Assembly: GCF_014855495.1 (NCBI RefSeq)
Contig: NZ_JACYFJ010000008.1
Location: forward strand, 62,001 to 126,000
Direction: 5' to 3'
Length of the DNA: 64,000 nt
Origin: Euzebyella saccharophila
Lineage (GTDB): Bacteria; Bacteroidota; Bacteroidia; Flavobacteriales; Flavobacteriaceae
Both the position numbers and the translations under genes were made by a program. Of the stretch, positions 44,396 through 53,217 are shown piece after piece. How positions within the stretch are numbered: the stretch's first letter is position 1; each line of letters opens with the position of its first letter. The notes below the pieces were generated by a model. The model did no database searches, had not been told where the DNA came from, and saw only the letters and a program-made list of their open reading frames with translations.

Positions 44396-45409
44396 ATGCC
44401 AAAAGGTAAAATGAAAGATATAAGGGAAATTTTAAAGGAGCGAGTTTTAATATTGGATGGAGCCATGGGTACCATGCTCCAACGCTACAAATTCACGGAA
44501 GAAGATTTTAGGGGCGAACGATTTAAAGATTGGGAGCATCCTTTACAGGGAAACAATGATTTGCTTTCCTTGACGCAACCGGAGGCGATTGCCGAGGTAC
44601 ACAAAAAATACTTGGAGGCCGGCGCCGATATTTTGGAAACCAATACGTTTTCAGGTACTACCATTGCCATGGCCGATTACCATATGGAAGATTTGGTCTA
44701 CGAACTTAATTACGAGTCGGCCAGAATAGCCAAAGAAGTAGCCGACGAGTTTACGAAAAAAGACCCTAATAAACCTCGTTTTGTAGCCGGTAGTATTGGC
44801 CCTACCAACAAAACGGCCAGTATGAGCCCAGATGTGAACGACCCGGGTTTTAGGGCGGTTTCCTTTGATGAACTAAGAATAGCGTACAAGCAACAAGTAG
44901 AAGCTTTGTTGGATGGAGGTGCAGATTTACTTCTGGTCGAGACCATATTTGATACGCTGAATGCAAAAGCGGCGCTGTTTGCTATTGAAGAAGTAAAGGA
45001 AGAGCGGAATATTGACCCTCCCATTATGGTAAGTGGTACCATTACCGATGCTTCCGGAAGAACGCTTTCAGGGCAAACAGCGGAGGCATTTTTAATCTCC
45101 ATTTCCCATATTCCCATTCTTTCGGTAGGTTTCAATTGTGCCTTGGGAGCCAATCAATTGGTACCCCATTTAGAGGTATTGTCGTCTAAAACGGATTATG
45201 CGGTATCGGCCCATCCTAATGCGGGTTTACCCAATGCTTTTGGGGAATACGATGAAACGCCCGAGCAAATGGCCGCCCAGATCAAGGAATATTTAGATAA
45301 AGGCCTAGTGAATATTGTAGGGGGCTGTTGCGGTACCGTACCCGAACATATCAATGCCATAGCGGAATTAGCTAAGAATTACACCCCTAGAGGTGTTTTG
45401 GTCGGGTAG
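44396..45409 (+). CDS. metH: Methionine synthase, homocysteine-binding module (split MetH, part 1)
   Basis: Homocysteine S-methyltransferase domain of cobalamin-dependent methionine synthase as a separate 337-residue protein. Motifs: [71 protein letters not shown] and the zinc-binding cysteines in SVGFNCALG and [11 protein letters not shown]. An ATG 15 bases later is also a plausible start. It must work with the B12/folate module encoded by 45926-48637. SAM-I riboswitch upstream, heptad array directly after the stop. Confidence 0.93.
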   Translation: MPKGKMKDIREILKERVLILDGAMGTMLQRYKFTEEDFRGERFKDWEHPLQGNNDLLSLTQPEAIAEVHKKYLEAGADILETNTFSGTTIAMADYHMEDLVYELNYESARIAKEVADEFTKKDPNKPRFVAGSIGPTNKTASMSPDVNDPGFRAVSFDELRIAYKQQVEALLDGGADLLLVETIFDTLNAKAALFAIEEVKEERNIDPPIMVSGTITDASGRTLSGQTAEAFLISISHIPILSVGFNCALGANQLVPHLEVLSSKTDYAVSAHPNAGLPNAFGEYDETPEQMAAQIKEYLDKGLVNIVGGCCGTVPEHINAIAELAKNYTPRGVLVG

Positions 45410-45415
45410 TGTTTG

Positions 45416-45548
45416 GTTGATGGTTGATTGTGGCTTGTTGTTCGTTTATCGTTCACCGTTGATAGTTGTTCGTTGTTTGTTGTTGGTTGATTGTTGTTAG
45501 TTTTTTATGGCTCGTTGTTCGTTTCCCGTTCACCGTTGTCCGTATTTA
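45416..45548. repeat. Degenerate array of 19 GTTnnnn heptads
   Basis: Nineteen consecutive 7-mers in perfect register, nearly all beginning GTT, for example GTTGTTC, GTTCACC and GTTGATT. A 35-bp block (45430-45464) recurs at 45507-45541, exactly 11 heptads later, with 28 of 35 bases matching. Starts 6 bp after the stop of metH part 1 and ends 30 bp before the four-helix-bundle gene. Confidence 0.88.
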
Positions 45549-45578
45549 AGTACAAGTGACAATTAGTTGAAATTAAAA

Positions 45579-45929
45579 ATGGATTATAAAGAATTAGATG
45601 TTTGGTTGCAGGCAAGGGATTTGGTCAAGAAAATTTACATTTTGACCACATCTTTTCCGAATGAAGAACAGTATGGACTCACCTCTCAGATAAGAAAATC
45701 GGCTATTTCAATATCGTCTAATATAGCAGAGGGTTGTGGAAGAAAAACAGCAAAGGAAACCATATATTTTTTGCATATAGCCAGAGGGTCGCTTTTTGAA
45801 TTGGAAACACAGGTTATTTTGGCTGATGATTTAGGGTATATTACTATGAATGCAGCAGAATTTTTAAAAGAAATAGAAAGAGTAAAAATGTTGCTAAATG
45901 GCTTCATTAACTACCATAAAAAACTATGA
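45579..45929 (+). CDS. Four-helix-bundle protein of the 23S rRNA intervening-sequence (S23/IVP) family
   Basis: 116 residues. Family signs: [79 protein letters not shown]. The family is known from elements inside 23S rRNA genes and is related to the Avd protein of diversity-generating retroelements; its own function is unknown. ATG at 45579 preferred to TTG at 45567. Here it sits between the two metH halves, its stop overlaps the next start (ATGA), and 7-bp-periodic arrays of opposite orientation lie on both sides. Confidence 0.92.
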   Translation: MDYKELDVWLQARDLVKKIYILTTSFPNEEQYGLTSQIRKSAISISSNIAEGCGRKTAKETIYFLHIARGSLFELETQVILADDLGYITMNAAEFLKEIERVKMLLNGFINYHKKL

Positions 45930-48637
45930 GCAGCGAACAACGACTAACGAGTAACGAAAAACGATTATTACGTTTGAGTGGATTGGAACCCCTTGTCGTT
46001 ACCTCTGATACGAATTTCATCAATGTAGGGGAGCGTACCAACGTGGCAGGTTCTAGAAAGTTCTTGCGACTGATAAAGGAGGAAAAATTTGATGAAGCCT
46101 TGGATGTAGCCCGTGAACAGGTAGAAGGTGGGGCGCAGATTATTGACATCAATATGGACGATGGTCTTATTGATGGAAAGGAAGCCATGGTCAAGTTCTT
46201 GAATCTGGTCATTTCTGAACCTGATATTGCCCGCGTACCTATTATGATCGATAGCTCTAAATGGGATATTATTGAGGCTGGTCTGCAGGTAGTTCAGGGA
46301 AAATCTGTGGTGAACTCCATTAGCTTAAAAGAAGGCAAGGAAGAATTTGTTCGTCATGCAAAGCTCATAAAAAGGTATGGAGCTGCGGTTATTGTTATGG
46401 CTTTTGATGAGGTCGGTCAGGCAGATACCTATGATCGTCGAATAGAAATTGCTAAACGTTCGTATGATATTTTGGTGAACGAAGTGAATTTTGCACCGGA
46501 GGATATCATTTTCGACTTGAATATTTTTCCTGTGGCAACGGGAATGGATGAGCATAAACTAAATGCCATCGATTTTATTGAGGCCACGCGTTGGGTGCGA
46601 CAAAACTTACCTTACGCAAGTGTGAGTGGGGGTGTAAGTAATGTGTCTTTCTCCTTCCGTGGGAACAATCCCGTGCGGGAGGCCATGCATTCCGTGTTTT
46701 TGTATCACGCTATTGAAGCAGGTATGAACATGGGTATTGTCAACCCCAGCATGTTGGAAGTCTATGACGATATTCCTAAGGATTTACTGGAAAAGGTAGA
46801 GGATGTGATCCTTAACCGAAGAGATGATGCTACCGAGCGACTGTTGGAATTTGCAGAAACCGTTGTAGGCAAAGCCAAGGAAAGCAAAGTAGATCTGTCA
46901 TGGAGGGAAGAACCCTTGCAAGACCGTATCACGAGAGCTTTGGTAAAAGGTATTGACCAATTTATAACGGAAGATGTAGAAGAGGCCCGTTTGGCGTCAA
47001 AGCGCCCCATTGAAGTAATTGAAGGTCATTTAATGACAGGGATGAACGTGGTGGGCGATCTTTTCGGCAGCGGAAAGATGTTCTTGCCACAGGTGGTAAA
47101 ATCGGCACGGGTCATGAAAAAGGCGGTGGCATATTTGCTGCCTTTTATTGAAGAGGAAAAACTTGAAAATCCGGATGGCGCAGAGGATAAGGGTAACGGC
47201 AAAATACTACTGGCAACGGTAAAAGGAGATGTGCACGATATCGGTAAAAATATCGTGAGCGTTGTATTGGCCTGTAACAATTATGAGATTGTGGATTTGG
47301 GAGTGATGGTGCCCCCGGAAAAAATTCTGGAGACAGCCATTGCTGAAAAGGTCGATATTATCGGACTAAGTGGTTTAATTACCCCTTCATTGGATGAAAT
47401 GGTGCACTTGGCCAAGGAAATGCAGCGCAAAAACTTTAAGGTTCCTTTATTGATTGGTGGGGCCACGACCAGTAAGGCGCACACGGCGGTAAAAATTGAT
47501 ACGGAATACCAGCATTCCGTAGTGCATGTAAACGATGCTTCACGAGCGGTAACGGTTGTGGGTGATTTACTTCAAGAAGAAACCTCTCAAAATTATATAG
47601 ACGGCATTAAAAGGGACTATGATGAGTTTCGGGTCAAGTTCTTGAGCCGAACAAAGAAAAAGGAGTATAAAACCCTGGAAAAGGCGAGGGAAAACAAATT
47701 CCGAATTGATTGGGAGACCAGCGAAATTGTACGGCCCGAGAAACTGGGTATTGAGGTAATTGAAGAAGTGAACTTGGAAGAATTGGTGCCCTATATCGAT
47801 TGGACCCCATTTTTTAGAAGCTGGGAGTTGCATGGACGATACCCTGATATTTTGACGGACAAGGTGGTGGGGACACAAGCTACGGACCTTTTTGCTGATG
47901 CCCAAAAGATGCTGAAAGAGGTATTAGCTGCTAAAAAATTGAAAGGGAAAGGTATTTTTGGATTGTTTCCGGCGAACACCCTTGCCAACGAAGACGATAT
48001 TTTGGTGGATGTGGAAGGAAAGGATTTTGTTTTCAGAACGCTAAGACAGCAGTTACAGCGTAGAGAAGGAGTGCCTGATTATGCCTTGGCCGATTTTATT
48101 GCGCCCGAATCAACAGAAAAGCAGGATTATATTGGCTGTTTTTGTGTGACCACCGGTTTTGGTACGGAAGAACTATCCCAACAATATCTAAAAGATTTGG
48201 ATGATTACAATTCCATTATGATCAAAGCCATTTCAGATCGTTTGGCCGAAGCTTTTGCCGAATACCTTCATGAGAAAGTAAGAAAGGAATATTGGGGTTA
48301 TGCTGTGGATGAAAGTCTGGACAATAATGCCTTGATTGATGAAAAATACAAGGGAATTCGTCCTGCTCCGGGTTACCCTGCTTGTCCGGATCATTTGGAA
48401 AAACTCACTATTTGGGAAGCTTTAAAAGTAGAGGAGCGTATTGGTGTAAAGTTGACCGAAAGTTTGGCCATGTGGCCTGCTGCATCGGTAAGTGGCTATT
48501 ACTTTGCCAATTCCGAAGCCAGATATTTCGGTCTGGGAAAAATTAAAGAAGACCAAGTGAAGGATTTTGCCGAACGTAAGAATATACCCTACGAAGAAGC
48601 TGCCAAATGGTTGGCTCCTAATATAGCGGATGATTAG
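45926..48637 (+). CDS. metH: Methionine synthase, folate/cobalamin/activation modules (split MetH, part 2)
   Basis: 903 residues. Pterin domain from [28 protein letters not shown] and [12 protein letters not shown]12 cap and binding domain with [20 protein letters not shown] (near 434) supplying the cobalt-ligand His and [10 protein letters not shown]; activation domain with [11 protein letters not shown] (near 811) and [12 protein letters not shown]. The first dozen residues ([15 protein letters not shown]) are encoded by 7-bp repeats and look foreign to the family. Start codon overlaps the four-helix-bundle stop, so translation is probably coupled. Confidence 0.95.
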   Translation: MSSEQRLTSNEKRLLRLSGLEPLVVTSDTNFINVGERTNVAGSRKFLRLIKEEKFDEALDVAREQVEGGAQIIDINMDDGLIDGKEAMVKFLNLVISEPDIARVPIMIDSSKWDIIEAGLQVVQGKSVVNSISLKEGKEEFVRHAKLIKRYGAAVIVMAFDEVGQADTYDRRIEIAKRSYDILVNEVNFAPEDIIFDLNIFPVATGMDEHKLNAIDFIEATRWVRQNLPYASVSGGVSNVSFSFRGNNPVREAMHSVFLYHAIEAGMNMGIVNPSMLEVYDDIPKDLLEKVEDVILNRRDDATERLLEFAETVVGKAKESKVDLSWREEPLQDRITRALVKGIDQFITEDVEEARLASKRPIEVIEGHLMTGMNVVGDLFGSGKMFLPQVVKSARVMKKAVAYLLPFIEEEKLENPDGAEDKGNGKILLATVKGDVHDIGKNIVSVVLACNNYEIVDLGVMVPPEKILETAIAEKVDIIGLSGLITPSLDEMVHLAKEMQRKNFKVPLLIGGATTSKAHTAVKIDTEYQHSVVHVNDASRAVTVVGDLLQEETSQNYIDGIKRDYDEFRVKFLSRTKKKEYKTLEKARENKFRIDWETSEIVRPEKLGIEVIEEVNLEELVPYIDWTPFFRSWELHGRYPDILTDKVVGTQATDLFADAQKMLKEVLAAKKLKGKGIFGLFPANTLANEDDILVDVEGKDFVFRTLRQQLQRREGVPDYALADFIAPESTEKQDYIGCFCVTTGFGTEELSQQYLKDLDDYNSIMIKAISDRLAEAFAEYLHEKVRKEYWGYAVDESLDNNALIDEKYKGIRPAPGYPACPDHLEKLTIWEALKVEERIGVKLTESLAMWPAASVSGYYFANSEARYFGLGKIKEDQVKDFAERKNIPYEEAAKWLAPNIADD
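45932..45966. repeat. AACGnnn heptads inside the first codons of metH part 2
   Basis: AAC recurs every 7 bases at 45939, 45946, 45953 and 45960 (AACGACT, AACGAGT, AACGAAA, AACGATT), preceded by CGAAC. This is the reverse complement of the CGTTnnn pattern of the array at 45416-45548, so the two arrays face each other across the four-helix-bundle gene. Confidence 0.8.
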
Positions 48638-48640
48638 TGA

Positions 48641-48926
48641 GGTGGTTGAAAGGTTTAGGAAGTAGGACTTAAGACTTAGGACATAGGACGTGGGGTTGTT
48701 GATTTAAAGTTGATAATTATTAGACCTGAGTATTGAGATGTGAGTAGTGAGTGTTTAGTTATGAGTTATAAGTGTTGAGTTATTAGTTGGGAGTATTAGA
48801 AATGAGTAGTGGGATGTGAGTAGTGGGAGTATTTTTTACAGTAACGGGCTAGGACGTAAGACTTAAGACGTAAGAGTTGTTGATTAAAAGTTATTAGTAT
48901 TTAGGCGTGAGTATTGAGATTTTTTT
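48641..48926. repeat. Degenerate heptad array in two similar copies
   Basis: This fills most of the 473-bp gap 48638-49110. Runs of TAGGACN/TAAGACN heptads, a GTTGTTGATT segment and TGAGTNN heptads occur in that order, and the order repeats about 181 bp later (GTTGTTGATT at 48695 and 48876). No ORF. The array begins at the metH stop. Confidence 0.8.
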
Positions 48927-48930
48927 CCTT

Positions 48931-48986
48931 ACGAACAACGAACAACGAACAACGAACAACGAACAACGAACAACGAACAACGAATA
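48931..48986. repeat. 7-bp tandem array, 7 perfect ACGAACA copies plus one variant
   Basis: Seven identical ACGAACA units (48931-48979) then ACGAATA. Orientation is opposite to the GTT-rich arrays. It ends 3 bp before the structured RNA-like element at 48990. Confidence 0.95.
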
Positions 48987-48989
48987 TAA

Positions 48990-49073
48990 GCGTTAGGGAT
49001 AGAGGCGGTATCTTTTGAGTGCTGGCTACTCAAAAATAAAGCCGAAAGCCCGACCCTTTTAAGGGAAACGCCC
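48990..49073 (+). ncRNA. Structured RNA-like element (Flavo-1-like)
   Basis: Closing pairs GCGTT/AACGC enclose GCGTTAGGGATAGAGGCGG, a hairpin TTTTGAGT/ACTCAAAA, the block AAAGCCGAAAGCCCGACCC and a CCCTTTT/AAGGG hairpin. The GTTAGGGAT, AAAGCC and CGCCC blocks recur, as I remember, in many flavobacterial intergenic regions and recall the Flavo-1 RNA motif. The family name is from memory and unverified; the secondary structure is visible. It lies 37 bp before metF. Confidence 0.5.
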
Positions 49074-49110
49074 GAATAATAAGAAAGTTAAGTCAGAGAA
49101 AATTCTAATA

Positions 49111-50064
49111 ATGAAGATTACCGACCATATTAAAAATGCACAAGGGGAGACCTTGTTTTCTTTTGAAATTGTGCCGCCGGTAAAAGGCAAAAATATTCAG
49201 CATCTATATGATAATATAGACCCGTTGATGGAGTTTAAACCGCCTTTTATTGATGTGACCACTTCTCGAGAAGAGTTTGTTTATCGTGAAAAGGATGGAC
49301 TTCTTGAGAAACAAGTAACGCGAATGAGACCGGGTACGGTGGGTATTTGTGCCTCTCTACAACATAAATATGGGGTAGATACGGTACCTCATGTACTTTG
49401 TGGCGGTTTCACAAAAGAGGAAACGGAATACCTTTTGGTAGATTGCCAATATTTGGGAATCGAGAACTTGATGGCCCTGCGTGGTGATGCTAGAAAGGAT
49501 CAGCAGTATTTTGAGGCGACCAAGGGAGGCCATTCCTATGCTACAGGCTTGGTAAGGCAAATTAAGAATTTGAACTCCGGTAAGTATCTGCATGATGATT
49601 GCGAAATGGATCATTTGCCCGACTTTTGTATTGGTGTGGCCGGCTATCCTGAAAAGCATTTGGAAGCCCCTTCCTTAAAATCCGATTTAAAAAGATTAAA
49701 GGAAAAAGTGGATGCCGGAGCGGACTATGTGGTCACCCAAATGTTTTTTGACAACCAGAAGTATTTTGAATTTGTAGAAGCGGCCAAGAATATAGGGATC
49801 CATATCCCTATTATTCCCGGAATTAAACCAATTGCTGTAAAGCGCCACTTACAGGTGTTGCCGCAGGTTTTTAGAATAGACCTTCCGCAAGATTTGATAG
49901 ATGCGGTAGATGGTTGTAGCACCAATAAAGATGTAAGACAAGTAGGCATCGAATGGGCCATTCAGCAGTCTAGGGAGTTGAAGGAGGCCGGCGTGCCGGT
50001 GCTGCATTATTACTCCATGGGCAAATCGGATAATATTAAGGCAATTGCCAAAGAACTGTTCTAA
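49111..50064 (+). CDS. metF: Methylenetetrahydrofolate reductase
   Basis: Produces 5-methyl-THF, the methyl donor for MetH. 317 residues, FAD enzyme with TIM barrel. Motifs: FSFEIVPPVKGKNIQHLYDN, FIDVTTSREEFVYR, LQHKYGVDTVPHVLCGG, LGIENLMALRGDARKDQQYF, FCIGVAGYPEKHLEAPSL, AGADYVVTQMFFDN and PIIPGIKP. Third step of the metH1-metH2-metF set. Its own terminator follows. Confidence 0.96.
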   Translation: MKITDHIKNAQGETLFSFEIVPPVKGKNIQHLYDNIDPLMEFKPPFIDVTTSREEFVYREKDGLLEKQVTRMRPGTVGICASLQHKYGVDTVPHVLCGGFTKEETEYLLVDCQYLGIENLMALRGDARKDQQYFEATKGGHSYATGLVRQIKNLNSGKYLHDDCEMDHLPDFCIGVAGYPEKHLEAPSLKSDLKRLKEKVDAGADYVVTQMFFDNQKYFEFVEAAKNIGIHIPIIPGIKPIAVKRHLQVLPQVFRIDLPQDLIDAVDGCSTNKDVRQVGIEWAIQQSRELKEAGVPVLHYYSMGKSDNIKAIAKELF

Positions 50065-50071
50065 AATATGT

Positions 50072-50099
50072 GCGACCCGGGAGGGTCGCTTTCTTTTTT
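50072..50099 (+). terminator. Terminator after metF
   Basis: GCGACCC-GGGA-GGGTCGC hairpin followed by a T-rich tract. Confidence 0.88.
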
Positions 50100-50146
50100 A
50101 ACGTATCCGCTTTGTAAATCGTTTGAGCTGTTTACCTTTGCCTGCC

Positions 50147-51241
50147 ATGAACCTGAGGGTATTTTTTTGTCTGTTTTTTGTAGTGGTTTTTGCCCGTTCT
50201 CAAGAAGAAAATCGTGAGCATAGCTATACGTTGGATGCCAATGCTTTTTATGGTTCGATTATGTTGCACAATGCGGATATTTCGCATTTGATCCGCAATC
50301 ACCCATCAGGAGTTATCTTGGGTTACAACCGGAAGACTTTTGGTCTCGAAGAGTGGCAGCAGTACTATAATTATCCGGATTTAGGAGCTTCTTTTATTTA
50401 TCAAAATTCGCATAACGAGACCTTGGGAGATGCTTACGGACTTTATGCACACTTCAATTTTTATTTCTTTAAGCGGAATTTGCAATTTAGAATAGGTCAA
50501 GGACTGGCGTACGCGACCAATCCTTATGATCGGGAAACCAATTTTAGGAACAACGCCTACGGCTCCAAGTTTTTGAGCTCCACTTTTATGATGTTCAATT
50601 TTCATAAGGAGTATTTGTATAAAAACTTAGGTTTAAAACTAGGTCTATCGGTTATTCATTATTCCAATGCTAATGTAAAAGCCCCCAATACCTCTACCAA
50701 CACCATTGCTTTTAATGCGGGTTTGGTCTACAGTCTTGATGGAGAGGAAATGGAATACATTAGCCAGGAAAAAGAAAAAATTACCGAACCAGTGCGATAT
50801 AATCTGGTGCTTCGAGGAGGGGTGAACGAGAGTGATAATATAGGGCATGGGCAATACGGATTCTTTATTTTTTCGGGCTATGCCGATAAGCGCTTGGGGC
50901 GTAGAAGTGCCATACAATTGGGAACGGATGTTTTCTTCAGTAATTTTTTAAAGGAGTTGATTGAATTTCAGTCCGTATCATTTCCAGAAAATAATATTGA
51001 TGCCGATACCGATTACAAACGTGTAGGCGTCTTTTTAGGCCATGAACTGTTTATCAATAAATTATCAATTGGTACGCAATTGGGGTATTACGTTTACTAT
51101 CCTTTTGATTTTGAAGGAAAGGTCTATAATCGTTTGAGTCTCAAAAGATATTTTGGTGATAAACTTTTTGGGGCGGTAAGTTTAAAATCACATGGGGCGG
51201 CCGCTGAAGCCGTGGAATTTGGTATTGGTGTACGTTTGTAA
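50147..51241 (+). CDS. PagL/acyloxyacyl-hydrolase-like outer-membrane protein
   Basis: 364 residues with signal peptide (NLRVFFCLFFVVVFARSQ). Amphipathic strands throughout suggest a barrel. LSVIHYSNANVKAPN matches the His-x-Ser catalytic motif of the lipid A 3-O-deacylase PagL, with Asn following. If active it would remove an acyl chain from lipid A in the outer membrane. Longer than classical PagL (about 150 residues), as is common for Bacteroidota homologues. ATG at 50147 begins the signal peptide. Confidence 0.75.
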   Translation: MNLRVFFCLFFVVVFARSQEENREHSYTLDANAFYGSIMLHNADISHLIRNHPSGVILGYNRKTFGLEEWQQYYNYPDLGASFIYQNSHNETLGDAYGLYAHFNFYFFKRNLQFRIGQGLAYATNPYDRETNFRNNAYGSKFLSSTFMMFNFHKEYLYKNLGLKLGLSVIHYSNANVKAPNTSTNTIAFNAGLVYSLDGEEMEYISQEKEKITEPVRYNLVLRGGVNESDNIGHGQYGFFIFSGYADKRLGRRSAIQLGTDVFFSNFLKELIEFQSVSFPENNIDADTDYKRVGVFLGHELFINKLSIGTQLGYYVYYPFDFEGKVYNRLSLKRYFGDKLFGAVSLKSHGAAAEAVEFGIGVRL

Positions 51242-51251
51242 TACATAGAAT

Positions 51252-52067
51252 TTGAAGAGCAAGTCAACATACAAATTAACAATTATAGGTCTGGATAGAA
51301 GGCAAGTTTCTCCTTGTGTTTCCGGGTTAGTGTTACTGTTTTTCATGTTAATGAATATGGCCTGCAATAGTGAATCAGCCCCCGATTGTCTCCAGGGTTC
51401 TGGGGAAGTGGTAATCACGGAAGTATCGCTTTCGGAATTCGATAAAATCACCGTTTTTGAGAACGTTACCTTGATTCTCAAACAGGGCGATACCCAAAAA
51501 GTGGAAATTGAGACGGGAGAGCATTTGTTGGAAGAAGTTTCGGCAACGGTAGAAGAAGGTAGATTACTGCTAAGGGATACGAACGATTGTAATTATTTTA
51601 GGGATTACGGACTCACCAAAATTTATGTGACTTCGCCCAATATCACCGAGATTAGAAGTAGCACGGGCTGGCCCATTTTAAGCGATGGAGTTTTGGGTTA
51701 CCCAAGCCTGTCATTGATCAGTGAAAGTTTTATTAATCCGGAATCTGAAACTACGGATGGCGAATTTGATCTGGAGGTTGCTTCCAATAATTTGAGTGTG
51801 GTTGTGAACGGTATTGCCTATTTTAAACTTTCTGGGTCGGTTGAGAATTTAAGTTTGAACATTGCTGCTGGAGATTCCAGAATTGAAGCCGAAAGCCTTG
51901 TAGCAACCCATATTAACCTCAATCACCGTGGTTCCAATGATATGTTGGTATTTCCTCAGGAAAGTATAAAAGGTACGATTAGGAGCGTTGGTAATGTCAT
52001 CAGCTTCAACAGACCTGCAGTAATTGCCGTTCAGGAAGATTATAAAGGAGAATTGATATTCCGTTGA
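51252..52067 (+). CDS. DUF2807 (head GIN domain) lipoprotein
   Basis: 271 residues from TTG 51252; the only other in-frame starts cut into the signal region. Lipobox MLMNMAC near residue 38. The mature part is a beta-helix-like DUF2807 domain: EFDKITVFENVTLILKQGD, QKVEIETGEHLLEEVSATVE, LTKIYVTSPNITEIRSSTG, LNIAAGDSRIEAESLVATHI and INLNHRGSNDMLVFP. Family function is unknown. It starts 10 bp after the PagL-like gene and is likely co-transcribed. Confidence 0.8.
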   Translation: MKSKSTYKLTIIGLDRRQVSPCVSGLVLLFFMLMNMACNSESAPDCLQGSGEVVITEVSLSEFDKITVFENVTLILKQGDTQKVEIETGEHLLEEVSATVEEGRLLLRDTNDCNYFRDYGLTKIYVTSPNITEIRSSTGWPILSDGVLGYPSLSLISESFINPESETTDGEFDLEVASNNLSVVVNGIAYFKLSGSVENLSLNIAAGDSRIEAESLVATHINLNHRGSNDMLVFPQESIKGTIRSVGNVISFNRPAVIAVQEDYKGELIFR

Positions 52068-52108
52068 TTCCCTTATCTTAGGTCGAAAGAAAATGAATTC
52101 GTCAGCAG

Positions 52109-53209
52109 ATGAATCCCATTAAAAAAATCATTGATAGTTTTTTCTCCCGAAAAAGGGTGTTAGGCCAAGACATCAAATTGACTGGATTGGCGAAGGCAGA
52201 TGCTTTGTTGAACGATTTGGTAAATGAAGAAAAAGTACCCAGTCTGGCCATTTCGGTCTTAAAAGATGGGAAGCCTTTTTTTCAAAAAGGATACGGTTTT
52301 GCAGATTTGGAAAGCAAAAAGCGAATTGACCCAGAACATTCGGTTTTTAGAATAGCCAGTGTTTCCAAGCCTATCGCTGCTACGGCCTTGGCTCACATGG
52401 TTGCTGACGGCTTAATAGATTTGGACGCTTCCCTTTATGACTATGTACCTTATTTCCCAAAGAAGAAATGGGATTTTACCATTCGTCAATTGGCAGGTCA
52501 TACAGCGGGAATTCGAGGTTATCAAGGCATCGAATATGGTTTAAATCAGCCGTATAGTATAAAAAAGGGAATCGATATTTTTAAGGGTGACGACCTGCTT
52601 TTTAAGCCTGGTACGGGTTACCATTATAATAGTTTTGATTGGGTGTTAATATCCTTGGCAATGCAGGAAGCTAGTGGCATTCCCTTTGAAACCTATGTTT
52701 ATGGGAAAGTGCTCAGGCCCTTGGGGTTGAACTCTACTTTTGCTCCTACAGTTCAGAATTCTATATCTAAGCAATTTCAAAAGGCTATGGAGAAAAACGC
52801 CCTTCTGCATACCACTACTTTTTATTCCAAAGGACGAAACGGTTTCCGATTGGCAAAGGAAGTGAACAACCATTATAAGTTGGCCGGAGGTGGTTATTTG
52901 TCTACGACAACAGACATTGCGAAATTTGGGCAGGCGTATTTAGAAAATCAAATTCTTGATCCGAAGATTCTTCAACCTTTTTTGTCCGCTGGTGATGTAA
53001 ATGGTACTTCTACCTCTTACGGTTTGGGTTGGCAGGTAAGTTCTGATTTCAAAGGTAGGCCCTACTTTGGGCATGTGGGCAACGGGGTTGGGGGCTATTC
53101 CAATTTTTATGTGTACCCAAAAGAAAAAATGGTCTTTAGTATTTTGATCAATTGTACGGACCCCAAAGTACAGGAACTACTGGATTTGGTAGTGGCTAGT
53201 TTGATATAA
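52109..53209 (+). CDS. Serine hydrolase of the class C beta-lactamase family
   Basis: 366 residues. Motifs: SxxK in IASVSKPIAATALAHM, the Tyr region TGYHYNSFDWVLISLAMQ, and the third element PYFGHVGNGVGGYSNFYVYP (HxG in place of KTG). These define the beta-lactamase/DD-peptidase-like esterases. No convincing signal peptide was seen: the N-terminus MNPIKKIIDSFFSRKRVL is basic. Probably an esterase or peptidase rather than a resistance enzyme. Confidence 0.85.
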   Translation: MNPIKKIIDSFFSRKRVLGQDIKLTGLAKADALLNDLVNEEKVPSLAISVLKDGKPFFQKGYGFADLESKKRIDPEHSVFRIASVSKPIAATALAHMVADGLIDLDASLYDYVPYFPKKKWDFTIRQLAGHTAGIRGYQGIEYGLNQPYSIKKGIDIFKGDDLLFKPGTGYHYNSFDWVLISLAMQEASGIPFETYVYGKVLRPLGLNSTFAPTVQNSISKQFQKAMEKNALLHTTTFYSKGRNGFRLAKEVNNHYKLAGGGYLSTTTDIAKFGQAYLENQILDPKILQPFLSAGDVNGTSTSYGLGWQVSSDFKGRPYFGHVGNGVGGYSNFYVYPKEKMVFSILINCTDPKVQELLDLVVASLI

Positions 53210-53217
53210 ATAACTGA

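Noticed and set aside
45579-45929. Presence of a 23S rRNA gene fragment around the S23/IVP-family gene
   Set aside because: Flanking DNA is heptad repeat and metH coding sequence; no rRNA sequence is visible.
45416-48986. Diversity-generating retroelement, suggested by the Avd-related four-helix-bundle protein
   Set aside because: No reverse transcriptase ORF and no template/variable repeat pair with adenine-biased differences in the window.
52109-53209. Beta-lactamase resistance gene
   Set aside because: It has SxxK but HxG instead of KTG and no clear signal peptide, as in general class C-like esterases and peptidases.
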